From assembly GCA_963830065.1 (NCBI GenBank), contig CAWHLA010000007.1:1-64000 (forward strand): 64,000 bases of DNA, read 5' to 3'. A program made the translations under genes and the position numbers. The notes under the pieces are model-generated. The model was not told the origin of the DNA and made no database searches. It was given only the letters and a program-made list of their open reading frames with translations. How positions within the stretch are numbered: position 1 is the stretch's first letter; each line of letters opens with the position of its first letter. The DNA comes from JACCZR01 sp963830065. GTDB lineage: Bacteria; Actinomycetota; Thermoleophilia; Solirubrobacterales; Thermoleophilaceae. Positions 57,651-64,000 of the stretch are shown here, piece after piece.

Positions 57651-58177
57651 GTGGCTACCGAGTCACGTCTTCCCGCGTGGCCTACGAGAACCAGTGGATG
57701 CGCGTGCGCGAGGACGAGTTCCTGTTGCCCGACGGCTCCCCCGGGCTCTACGGCGTGGTCGAGAAGGCCGACTTCGCGCTGGTGATCCCGCTACAGGACG
57801 ACACCGTGCGCCTTGTCGAGCAGTACCGCTACCCGGTCGGCGAGCGCCAGTGGGAGTTCCCGCAGGGCAGCTGGCCGGCGGGGGAACACGGCGAGCCCGT
57901 GGACCTCGCGCGCGCCGAGCTGGAGGAGGAGACCGGCCTCCGGGCGGGGACGCTGAGGCACATCGGCCACCTCTACTCCGCCTACGGCCACAGCGCCCAG
58001 GGCTTCGACGTCTTCCTGGCGGGCGACCTCGAGCCGGGGCGGCCCCGCCGCGAGGCCACCGAGCAGGACATGCGCACCGGCTCGTTCTCGGTCGCCGAGC
58101 TCGAGGACATGATCCGCTCGGGCACGCTGAAGGACGGACCGAGCGTCGCCGCCTGGGGACTGCTGAGCCTGTCGTGA
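57647..58177 (+). CDS. Nudix hydrolase (ADP-ribose pyrophosphatase-like)
   Basis: A 176-residue protein from TTG 57647, overlapping the hydratase stop. The frame YRVTSSRVAYENQWMRVRED, then VEQYRYPVGERQWEFPQGSW and LARAELEEETGLRAGTLRHI contains a Nudix box of the ADP-ribose/GDP-mannose pyrophosphatase type (EFPxG then ARxELxEETG). It hydrolyses a nucleoside diphosphate derivative. Its position within a beta-oxidation operon has no obvious biochemical reason. Confidence 0.87.
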   Translation: MSGYRVTSSRVAYENQWMRVREDEFLLPDGSPGLYGVVEKADFALVIPLQDDTVRLVEQYRYPVGERQWEFPQGSWPAGEHGEPVDLARAELEEETGLRAGTLRHIGHLYSAYGHSAQGFDVFLAGDLEPGRPRREATEQDMRTGSFSVAELEDMIRSGTLKDGPSVAAWGLLSLS

Positions 58178-58815
58178 AGCGCCGCTACCCCCGAGGCCAG
58201 GAGGAGTTCGCGCGCGTCCTGGCCTTCAGCGACGGCGTCTACGCGATCGCCATCACACTGCTGGTGCTGAGCATCGACCTGCCCCACCTGACGTCAGCCG
58301 GAAACCCCGACGAGCTGCTCGACTCTCTCGCGGACAAGCACCCCCAGATCATCAGCTACGCGATCAGCTTCGCGGTGATCGGCCGGTACTGGCTTGCCCA
58401 TCACCAGTTCTTCTCCCGGCTGAGCGCGCTGGACGGCGGCCTGATTGCGATCAACCTGGTCTGTCTCGGCGTGATCGCGTTCCTCCCCTTCCCCACCGAC
58501 GTGCTGGGCAACTACTTCGAGAACCCGGTCGCGGTCGCGCTGTACGCGGTCACCGTCGCGGCCATCAGCGCGCTCGAGGTGGCGATGTTCAACCGCGCCC
58601 ACAACCGGGACCTGCTCGACCCGCGGTTGACCGAGTCCGTCTTCCGCTGGTCGCGCGCCGCGGCCGTGGCCCCGGTCGTCATCTTCCTGATCTCGGTGCC
58701 GGTGGCCTTTGTCAGCTCGGGGCTCGCGGCGCTGTGCTGGGTCGGCGGGATTCCCTACCAGGTCTTCTACATCAACCGCCGCAAGCCGGTGGACGCGGAC
58801 AAGCTGCTGAATTGA
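58174..58815 (+). CDS. TMEM175/DUF1211 family potassium channel-like protein
   Basis: A 213-residue membrane protein from GTG 58174 (GTGA overlap). Helix 1 carries the family signature RVLAFSDGVYAIAITLLVLS, which in TMEM175 lines the pore. Five or six helices follow (ISYAISFAVIGRYWLAHHQFF, GLIAINLVCLGVIAFLPFPT and others). Bacterial members are tetrameric K+ channels. One signature copy per protein is normal in bacteria. Confidence 0.88.
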   Translation: MKRRYPRGQEEFARVLAFSDGVYAIAITLLVLSIDLPHLTSAGNPDELLDSLADKHPQIISYAISFAVIGRYWLAHHQFFSRLSALDGGLIAINLVCLGVIAFLPFPTDVLGNYFENPVAVALYAVTVAAISALEVAMFNRAHNRDLLDPRLTESVFRWSRAAAVAPVVIFLISVPVAFVSSGLAALCWVGGIPYQVFYINRRKPVDADKLLN

Positions 58816-60119
58816 GGCTCGGCGTCGTAGGCGCGGGGACGATGGGCGCGGGGATCGCCCAGCTCGGCGCCGCCGCGGGCATGGAGACCCGGCTGCACGA
58901 CCCCGACTCCGACGCGCTGGAGCGCGGCCTCGGGGACAGGGTCTCGCCGGCGCGGGATCTCGCCGAGCTGGCCGACTCGGAGCTGATCATCGAAGCCGCC
59001 CCCGAGCGGCGGGAGCTCAAGCGCGAGCTGTTCTCGGAGCTCTCCGGGATCGCGCCCGGCGCTGTGCTGGCCACCAACACCTCGTCGATCCCGGTCACGG
59101 CACTCGCAGGCGCGGCGGCGCGATCCGAGCTCGTGGTGGGGATGCACTTCTTCAACCCGCCGGCCAAGATGCGGCTGGTCGAGGTGATCGCCGCCGACCA
59201 GACCGGCGACGACGCGCTGCGAGCCGCCGAGAGCTGCGCCGAGGCGATGGGCAAGCACGTGATCCGCGCCGCCGACGGGCCCGGCTTCCTGGTCAACCGC
59301 TGCGGACGGCCCTTCGGCGCCGAGGCGCTGCGACTGCTCACCGAGCGGGTGGCCACCGTCGAGCAGATCGACCGCATCTGCCGGCTGGGCGGGGGCTTTC
59401 GCATGGGTCCCTTCGAGCTGATGGACCTGGTGGGGATAGACGTCGGGCTCGAGGTGGCGAAGTCGTTCACCGAGCTGTCGTTCGGCGAGCCGCGCTGGCG
59501 GCCCAGCCTCCTCCAGCAGAAGATGGTCGACGCCGGGCGCCTGGGCCGCAAGAGCGGCCACGGCTGGTACAGGTACGGCGACGGCCGGCACCGGCCCAAG
59601 GACCCCGAGTCGGCCGGCGAGCCGCCGGACTGGGCTGAGGTGCGCGAAGCGGCCGACGCGCGAGGGCTCCGCTGGTCGGGGCAGCGCTCGCCCTCCATGC
59701 GCCGCGACCCCTCGTTCACCGGGTACTACCTCCTGCCCGGCGCGCGGCTGGCGGAGCTCAGCGGCGCCGGCAGCGAGGAGGCCGAGGAGCTGTTCACCTC
59801 GATGGGGCTGGAGGTCGAGTGGCTGGAGCGAGACGCGCCGGGCGGGGTGGCGGGTCGGATCGTCTGCCAGCTGGTCAACGAGGCCGCGTTCGCGATCGGC
59901 GAGGGCGTCGGCTCGGCGGCGGACGTCGACGCGGGCACGACGCTCGGCCTCAACCACCCCCGCGGACCGGTGGCCTGGGGCGAGGCGATCGGCCTCGAGG
60001 AGGTGCTCGCAACGATCGAGGCCCTGTGGGCCGAGCGGCGTGAGGAGCGCTACCGCTCCGCGCCGCTGCTGCGCCGCGCGGTGGCGCTCGGGGTCTCACT
60101 GGAGGAAGCTGCGGGCTGA
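58812..60119 (+). CDS. 3-hydroxyacyl-CoA dehydrogenase
   Basis: A 435-residue protein from TTG 58812 (TTGA overlap). NAD-binding VVGAGTMGAGIAQLGAAAGM, HFFNPPAKMRLVEVI with the catalytic His region, ADGPGFLVNRCGRPFGAEAL, and two C-terminal 3HCDH domains, the second from GRIVCQLVNEAAFAIGEGVG to GPVAWGEAIGLEEVL. It oxidises 3-hydroxyacyl-CoA to 3-ketoacyl-CoA, completing three beta-oxidation steps encoded in this operon; no thiolase is seen. Confidence 0.92.
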   Translation: MRLGVVGAGTMGAGIAQLGAAAGMETRLHDPDSDALERGLGDRVSPARDLAELADSELIIEAAPERRELKRELFSELSGIAPGAVLATNTSSIPVTALAGAAARSELVVGMHFFNPPAKMRLVEVIAADQTGDDALRAAESCAEAMGKHVIRAADGPGFLVNRCGRPFGAEALRLLTERVATVEQIDRICRLGGGFRMGPFELMDLVGIDVGLEVAKSFTELSFGEPRWRPSLLQQKMVDAGRLGRKSGHGWYRYGDGRHRPKDPESAGEPPDWAEVREAADARGLRWSGQRSPSMRRDPSFTGYYLLPGARLAELSGAGSEEAEELFTSMGLEVEWLERDAPGGVAGRIVCQLVNEAAFAIGEGVGSAADVDAGTTLGLNHPRGPVAWGEAIGLEEVLATIEALWAERREERYRSAPLLRRAVALGVSLEEAAG

Positions 60120-60421
60120 TGGCCACCGCCGACCTCACCGTCATCGCCCTGGGTCGCGACGACCCCTCGGCGAGCCAGTACATCGCCGAGATCCACCGCC
60201 GCCTCGCCGCCCAGGACCGCGTGCGCTACCAGCTGCACGCGATGGGCACGTCGCTGGAGGGCAGCGCCGAGGACATCCTGGCCATCGTCGGCGAGCTCCA
60301 CGCGGTGCCGTTCGAGTCCGGTATCCCCCGGGTCTACACCGTGCTCAAGCTCGACGAGCGCCGCGACCGCCCCGGCCAGACCCTCGACGACAAGGTCCGG
60401 TCGGTGGAGGACCGCCTCTAG
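60119..60421 (+). CDS. MTH1187/YkoF-like thiamine-binding protein
   Basis: A 100-residue ferredoxin-fold protein, ATG overlapping the previous stop (TGATG). ADLTVIALGRDDPSASQYIA, then VRYQLHAMGTSLEGSAEDIL and RVYTVLKLDERRD match the MTH1187 (UPF0045) family, homologous to the thiamine-binding domain of YkoF. Last gene of the operon, convergent with the GNAT gene by four bases. Confidence 0.88.
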   Translation: MATADLTVIALGRDDPSASQYIAEIHRRLAAQDRVRYQLHAMGTSLEGSAEDILAIVGELHAVPFESGIPRVYTVLKLDERRDRPGQTLDDKVRSVEDRL

Positions 60422-60928
60422 CGCTCCAACTCCCAGCGGTTGACCGCCTGGTGGAAGTTCAGGCGGCCGGGCACGGTCATGTGGGTCTTCACGTACCTGA
60501 ATCCTGCTGCCTGCAGCGTGCGGTTGGGGGCGGCGTTGAAGGCGTTGGGCTCTGAGAAGAGCCGAACGAGATCCCAGCTCTGGAAGTAGATGGCAGCCGA
60601 GCCGGCGCACGGCCTCCGAGCCGATGCCCGACCGGCGGCGTCGCTCCACCGGAATGTGGAGGTGCATGCGCGCCTCCTCGGCGGAGACCCGGTCGGCGGT
60701 GGAGAAGCCGACGGGCTCGCCGTCGAGTCTCCAGGCCACCAGCAGCACCGACCGCTCGGCGACCGGCTTCTCGTACTCGCGGACGTAGCGATCGCGCCAG
60801 CGGTCGCGGGACGGCAGGCGGGTGGGGTCGACCCCCAGCTGCTCGTGGAACTCCGGCGTGGCGCCGAGGAAGTAGTCGATGATGAGATCGACCTCGTCGA
60901 TCGCCATCTCGCCGACCTCGAGCGCCAT
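60418..60928 (-). CDS. GNAT family N-acetyltransferase, frameshifted
   Basis: From ATG 60928: MALEVGEMAIDEVDLIIDYF, LLVAWRLDGEPVGFSTADRV and the acetyl-CoA loop PVERRRRSGIGSEAVRR. The frame then degenerates, but the neighbouring frame continues AAIYFQSWDLVRLFSEPNAF, NAAPNRTLQAAGFRYVKTHM and ends WELER at 60418. One extra base near 60600 joins them into about 169 residues. The NRTLQAAGF element is the usual GNAT motif B. Substrate unknown. Confidence 0.83.
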
Positions 60929-60932
60929 CGGC

Positions 60933-61766
60933 TCACCGTACCCCGCCCAGCAGCTCGGCCACCGCGTCCTCGTGGGCCTGGGTGGTGAAGCTGTGCGGCT
61001 CGGCCAGCTCCTCCATCGCGATCGCCTGCTCCCACGTCATGTCGGCCGCGTGGCGCAGTAGGGGCTTCATCATCCGGCCCACGTTGGCGGGCATGGCCTC
61101 CACCCGCTCGCACCAGGCGAGGGCCTCGTCCAGGAGGGAGTCGTGGTCCACCAGCGCATTGGCCAGTCCCAGCCCGGCCGCCTCTTCGCCCGACAGGTGG
61201 CGGCCGGCGGCGAACAGCTCGTAGGTGCGCTGGTAGCCCAGCCGGCGGGTGAGCAGCCAGCTGGTGCCCACCTCCGGCAGCAGGCCGATCTTGGAGAAGG
61301 CGGGCACCAGCCTGGCGCGCTCGGACACCAGGATCAGGTCGCAGGCCAGCGCGAAGGCCAGCCCCACGCCCGCAGCGGCCCCGTTCACCGCCGCGACGAA
61401 CGTCTTGTCGGTGCGGGTGATCAGCCGGGCGATGCCGCCGAACTCCATCCGGATCCAGCGCCACAGCTCGGGCGTGCCGTGCGGGCCGCGCAGCATCGGC
61501 TGGGCGGTGTCACGCATGAGGCTGAGGTCTCCTCCGGCGCAGAACGCCGGGTCGCGGCCGGTCAGCACGATCGCCTTGAGCTCCTCGTCGGCGGCCAGCT
61601 CGGTGAGCCGGTCGCGCAGCTGCACCGTCAGCGGAGCGCTCAGCGGGTTCAGCCGCTCGGGGTCGTCCATCGTGACCACGGCGTGGGCGCCGGAGCGCTC
61701 CACCTGCACGAGCGTCCGCTCGTCGGCGCGGCACTCGGCGATCAGGGTGGCGTACTGGTCGGGCAC
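60933..61766 (-). CDS. Enoyl-CoA hydratase/isomerase family protein
   Basis: A 277-residue crotonase-fold protein from GTG 61766. Oxyanion-hole segments FCAGGDLSLMRD and VNGAAAGVGLAFALACDLIL, then FSKIGLLPEVGTSWLLTRRL. The first catalytic Glu of hydratases is replaced (AAAGVG), as in isomerase-type PaaG relatives, so isomerase activity is more likely than hydration. It starts just after the TetR regulator stop, so regulator and enzyme form one operon. Confidence 0.9.
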   Translation of the reverse strand: MPDQYATLIAECRADERTLVQVERSGAHAVVTMDDPERLNPLSAPLTVQLRDRLTELAADEELKAIVLTGRDPAFCAGGDLSLMRDTAQPMLRGPHGTPELWRWIRMEFGGIARLITRTDKTFVAAVNGAAAGVGLAFALACDLILVSERARLVPAFSKIGLLPEVGTSWLLTRRLGYQRTYELFAAGRHLSGEEAAGLGLANALVDHDSLLDEALAWCERVEAMPANVGRMMKPLLRHAADMTWEQAIAMEELAEPHSFTTQAHEDAVAELLGGVR

Positions 61767-61768
61767 GG

Positions 61769-62347
61769 TCAGGCTCCTTCCCCACGCAGCGCCGCCCAGG
61801 CCGCCTCGGCCAGGGAGCGCCGCGCGGACGCGATCGAGGTCTTGGTCCGTCCCCTCAGCCAGGCCCGGGCGAACTCCTGCCCCGGTCCGATGAGGAGTGA
61901 GTTGAAGACGTCCAGCGGCAGCCGGCGCAGGGAGCCGTCGGCGAACCACGGCTCGAGCAGGTCGGAGGCCTCGGCGAACAGCTCGCGGTTGAGCTCGCGC
62001 ATGGGCTCCTCGGTCGCCGCGACCACCTCGGTCTCCCGCCTGCCGAAGATGAACCGGGCCAGCTCGGCGTTCCGCTCGATCCAGGTCAGGTGGTGGCGTA
62101 CGAGCCCATTCACTGCCCCTTCGGCGTCGGGCGCGCGGCGCAGGCGAGCCAGGAAGCCCTCCTGGTAGTCGCGCAGCCCGCCTACGTACAGGTGCGCCGC
62201 GAGGCCCTCCTTGTCACCGAAGTGGTGGTAGATGCTGCCGGTGCTGGCGCCCGAGCGCTCCCGCACGTCGTCGATGGTGGCCGCCGCGAAGCCCTTCTCG
62301 GCGAAGGCGCCGAGCGCGGCGGTGAGGATCTCATCGCGGCGGTCCAT
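61769..62347 (-). CDS. TetR family transcriptional regulator
   Basis: A 192-residue regulator from ATG 62347. N-terminal HTH: MDRRDEILTAALGAFAEKGF, AAATIDDVRERSGASTGSIY with recognition helix, then HHFGDKEGLAAHLYVGGL. The C-terminal ligand domain is of the acyl-CoA- or drug-responsive type. It is transcribed with the enoyl-CoA hydratase/isomerase gene, and three palindromes lie immediately upstream of its start, suggesting autorepression and control of fatty-acid or related catabolism. Confidence 0.93.
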   Translation of the reverse strand: MDRRDEILTAALGAFAEKGFAAATIDDVRERSGASTGSIYHHFGDKEGLAAHLYVGGLRDYQEGFLARLRRAPDAEGAVNGLVRHHLTWIERNAELARFIFGRRETEVVAATEEPMRELNRELFAEASDLLEPWFADGSLRRLPLDVFNSLLIGPGQEFARAWLRGRTKTSIASARRSLAEAAWAALRGEGA

Positions 62348-62349
62348 CC

Positions 62350-62383
62350 TTCTAGAACAAGATTCTAGAAGATGCTTCTAGAA
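62350..62383. promoter_or_regulatory. Triple TTCTAGAA operator upstream of the TetR gene
   Basis: TTCTAGAA occurs at 62350-62357, 62363-62370 and 62376-62383, each a perfect palindrome, spaced exactly 13 bases apart with 5-bp spacers. It begins two bases upstream of the TetR start codon and lies before the divergent gene at 62442. This is the expected arrangement for a self-regulating TetR repressor that binds cooperatively and may also control the divergent gene. Confidence 0.75.
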
Positions 62384-62441
62384 CGACTGAGGGGCTTGCC
62401 ACGAAAGTTACGATTGACGCCCGAGCCAAGGACGGTCATCG

Positions 62442-62994
62442 ATGCGCCGGCTACGCCCTCGCCTGACCTACGCAAACGTCGTCTCGACGCTCTGCCTGTT
62501 CATGCTCCTGGGAGGCACCTCCTACGCGGTGGCCACGGGCTCCATCGACACGCGCGAGATCCGCAACAACACCGTGCGCAGCGGGGATGTGCGCAACAAC
62601 TCCCTCCGGAGCCGGGACGTGCGCAACGGTGCGCTGATCGCCGAGGACTTCAAGTCCGGGCAGCTCCCGGCCGGTCCCCGGGGAGCCCAGGGCGCGCGGC
62701 GCGTCGGGCGCGTCGGGCGCAACCAAGGTGGTCGTGCGCTTGGCGTCCTCGACCCCGGGTGTGTCAGATGGCGTACCCGAGGTGGCATTCGTGAACTGCG
62801 TGGGCTCCGAGCGCGCCACCGGCGGAGGCTCGGCGATCCTCGACTACAGCTTCAGCGACGGCAGGCCGGTGTCCTCGATCCCCAGCCCGGCCGGGGCAGG
62901 GTCGACCCCCACCGGCTGGGGCGGGTCGTTCCTCCCCGAGAGCGACGACGGCAACGCCCTCGTCAGGACCTGGGTGGTCTGCGCGGCTCCCTGA
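62442..62994 (+). CDS. Secreted/anchored hypothetical protein of the Thermoleophilia collagen-like leader family, frameshifted
   Basis: ATG 62442 gives RRLRPRLTYANVVSTLCLFM and LLGGTSYAVATGSIDTREIR, an N-terminal helix followed by short repeats (NNTVRSGDVRNNSLRSRDVR) and AEDFKSGQLPAGPRGAQGA, a collagen-like start. The frame then fails, while another continues GASGATKVVVRLASSTPGVS and PEVAFVNCVGSERATGGGSA, ending TWVVCAAP at 62994. An indel near 62700 joins them (about 184 residues). The family is common in Solirubrobacterales genomes and poorly understood. Confidence 0.75.
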
Positions 62995-63056
62995 GCGGTT
63001 GCGCCACCTAGCGCCGCCGGGTTAGGGTCGCCCTACCCGTCGGAAGAGGAGGCCCC

Positions 63057-64000
63057 ATGGCAGCGGGCACCGCGGCAGAGGCATTCGCCACCGAGTTCCG
63101 AGGGGAGGTGCTGCGCCCTGAAGACCCCGGCTACGACGCCGCGCGGCTGGTCTTCAACGGCATGTATCAGCGCCGCCCCGCCCAGATCGCGCGCTGCGGA
63201 GGGCCGGCCGACGTGATCGCGGCGGTCAACTACGCGCGTGCGGAGGGCCTCGAGGTGGCCGTGCGCGGTGGCGGCCACAGCGTCCAGGGCTACTCCAGCC
63301 TCGACGACGGGCTGGTCATCGACCTCAACCCCATGAAGGGCGCGCGGGTGGACCCCGGAGCCCGGACCGTGGCGGCCGCGCGCGGGCATGACGTGGGGCG
63401 AGCTCGACCGCGAGACGCAGGTGCACGGCCTGGCGGTCACCGGCGGGCGGATCTCGAACACCGGCATCGCCGGGCTCACGCTCGGAAGCGGCAGCGGCTG
63501 GCTGGAGCGCAGCCTCGGGCTGAGCTGCGACCACCTGCTGTCCGCCGACCTGGTGACCGCCGACGGGCGGCTCGTCCGGGTCAGCGAGACCGAGGAGCCC
63601 GAGCTGTTCTGGGGGCTCAAGGGCGCGGGGGCGAACTTCGGCATCGTCACCGCGCTGGAGTTCCAGCTCCACCCCGTGGGCCCGATCGTGCTCGGCGGGA
63701 TGCTGCTGTTCCCGCGCGACCAAGCCGCGGAGCTCCTGACCCAGTACCGCGGACCTGATGCGGGGGGCACCGGACGAGTTCGGCGGCGCGATCGCCTGGC
63801 TGACGGCGCCGCCCGAGGAGTTCGTGCCCGAGGAGGTACGCCTGCAGCCCGTGATAGGCGTGATCGTCTGCCACACCGGCGACATGGCCGAGGGCGAGGC
63901 CCTCGTCGGGGAGCTGCGCGAGGCCGGGCCCGTGCTCGACCTGGTCATGCCGATGCCCTACGTCGTGGTCCAGCAGCTGCTCGACGCCAGCGCGCCCTTC
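63057..64000 (+). CDS. FAD-binding oxidoreductase (BBE type), partial, two frameshifts
   Basis: ATG 63057 after GAAGAGGAGG. The FAD PCMH domain is seen in GLEVAVRGGGHSVQGYSSLD with the His that binds FAD covalently in 6-hydroxynicotine-oxidase-like enzymes. After GARTVAAA the frame shifts (near 63380): the next frame gives MTWGELDRETQVHGLAVTGG, then GIAGLTLGSGSGWLERSLGL and LFWGLKGAGANFGIVTALEF. A second shift near 63751 leads into DLMRGAPDEFGGAIAWLTAP. The gene runs off the right edge; the substrate-binding and BBE C-terminal parts are outside. Confidence 0.85.

Overview
The window is high-GC DNA from an actinobacterium, most likely class Thermoleophilia (Solirubrobacterales or a close relative). 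This rests on lineage-typical families recognised by eye (many SnoaL-like proteins starting MSQENVE and ending ALEAVGLSE, a secreted protein starting with a VVSTLCLFMLLGG-type segment), frequent GTG/TTG starts, and tightly packed operons whose genes overlap as GTGA, ATGA or TTGA. No database search was possible, so family names are recognition calls.

Bases 1 to about 6400 are gene-poor and carry gene debris, a secreted RTX-type repeat protein, small hypothetical proteins and a candidate leader RNA before a secreted protein. They end in a 47-nt fragment (6361-6407) that reads as the 3' part of a tRNA-His. I read this as the right attachment scar of an island running off the left edge.

From 6.5 to 15.1 kb one minus-strand operon runs zwf - GH15 glucosidase - GMC oxidoreductase - NDH-2 - cydA - cydB, which could link sugar oxidation to oxygen reduction by a bd oxidase. 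The divergent plus-strand operon holds an aldose epimerase joined to a DUF389 membrane domain, a cyclase-family hydrolase and an MFS exporter. From 19.5 to 30.9 kb lie membrane and stress-type genes (GAP, DUF7144, DUF2182/DUF1326, two DUF899), an FAD oxidoreductase, a PAS-LuxR regulator, GNAT, VOC and GST proteins, and a CoA ligase with a citrate-synthase-like lyase. From 31 to 37.7 kb are a two-component system, an SF2 helicase, a UDP-glucuronate-decarboxylase-like epimerase and a LysE exporter.

At 37.74-39.93 kb a tRNA-Arg(TCT) is followed by a decayed 2.1-kb integrated element. It is bounded by a 47-bp direct repeat of the tRNA 3' half. Inside are a broken tyrosine recombinase, a truncated cargo gene with its terminator intact, and a secreted two-repeat protein split by an in-frame stop. 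From 40 to 54 kb are housekeeping genes (murB, a molybdopterin oxidoreductase, DUF1015, cobalamin adenosyltransferase, OsmC, nicotinamidase, Nudix, sulfurtransferase), a tRNA-Pro(TGG) and an unusual HTH/zinc-finger/proline-rich membrane protein. From 54.8 to 62.4 kb are a Ser/Thr kinase and a beta-oxidation-type operon (acyl-CoA dehydrogenase, enoyl-CoA hydratase, 3-hydroxyacyl-CoA dehydrogenase, with Nudix, TMEM175 and thiamine-binding genes). A TetR/enoyl-CoA hydratase pair follows with a clear triple operator. The window ends inside a BBE-type FAD oxidase gene.

Single-base frameshifts break at least nine otherwise well-conserved genes, including murB (twice) and zwf. This points to indel errors in the assembly rather than mass pseudogenisation. 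Affected genes are annotated across the shift.
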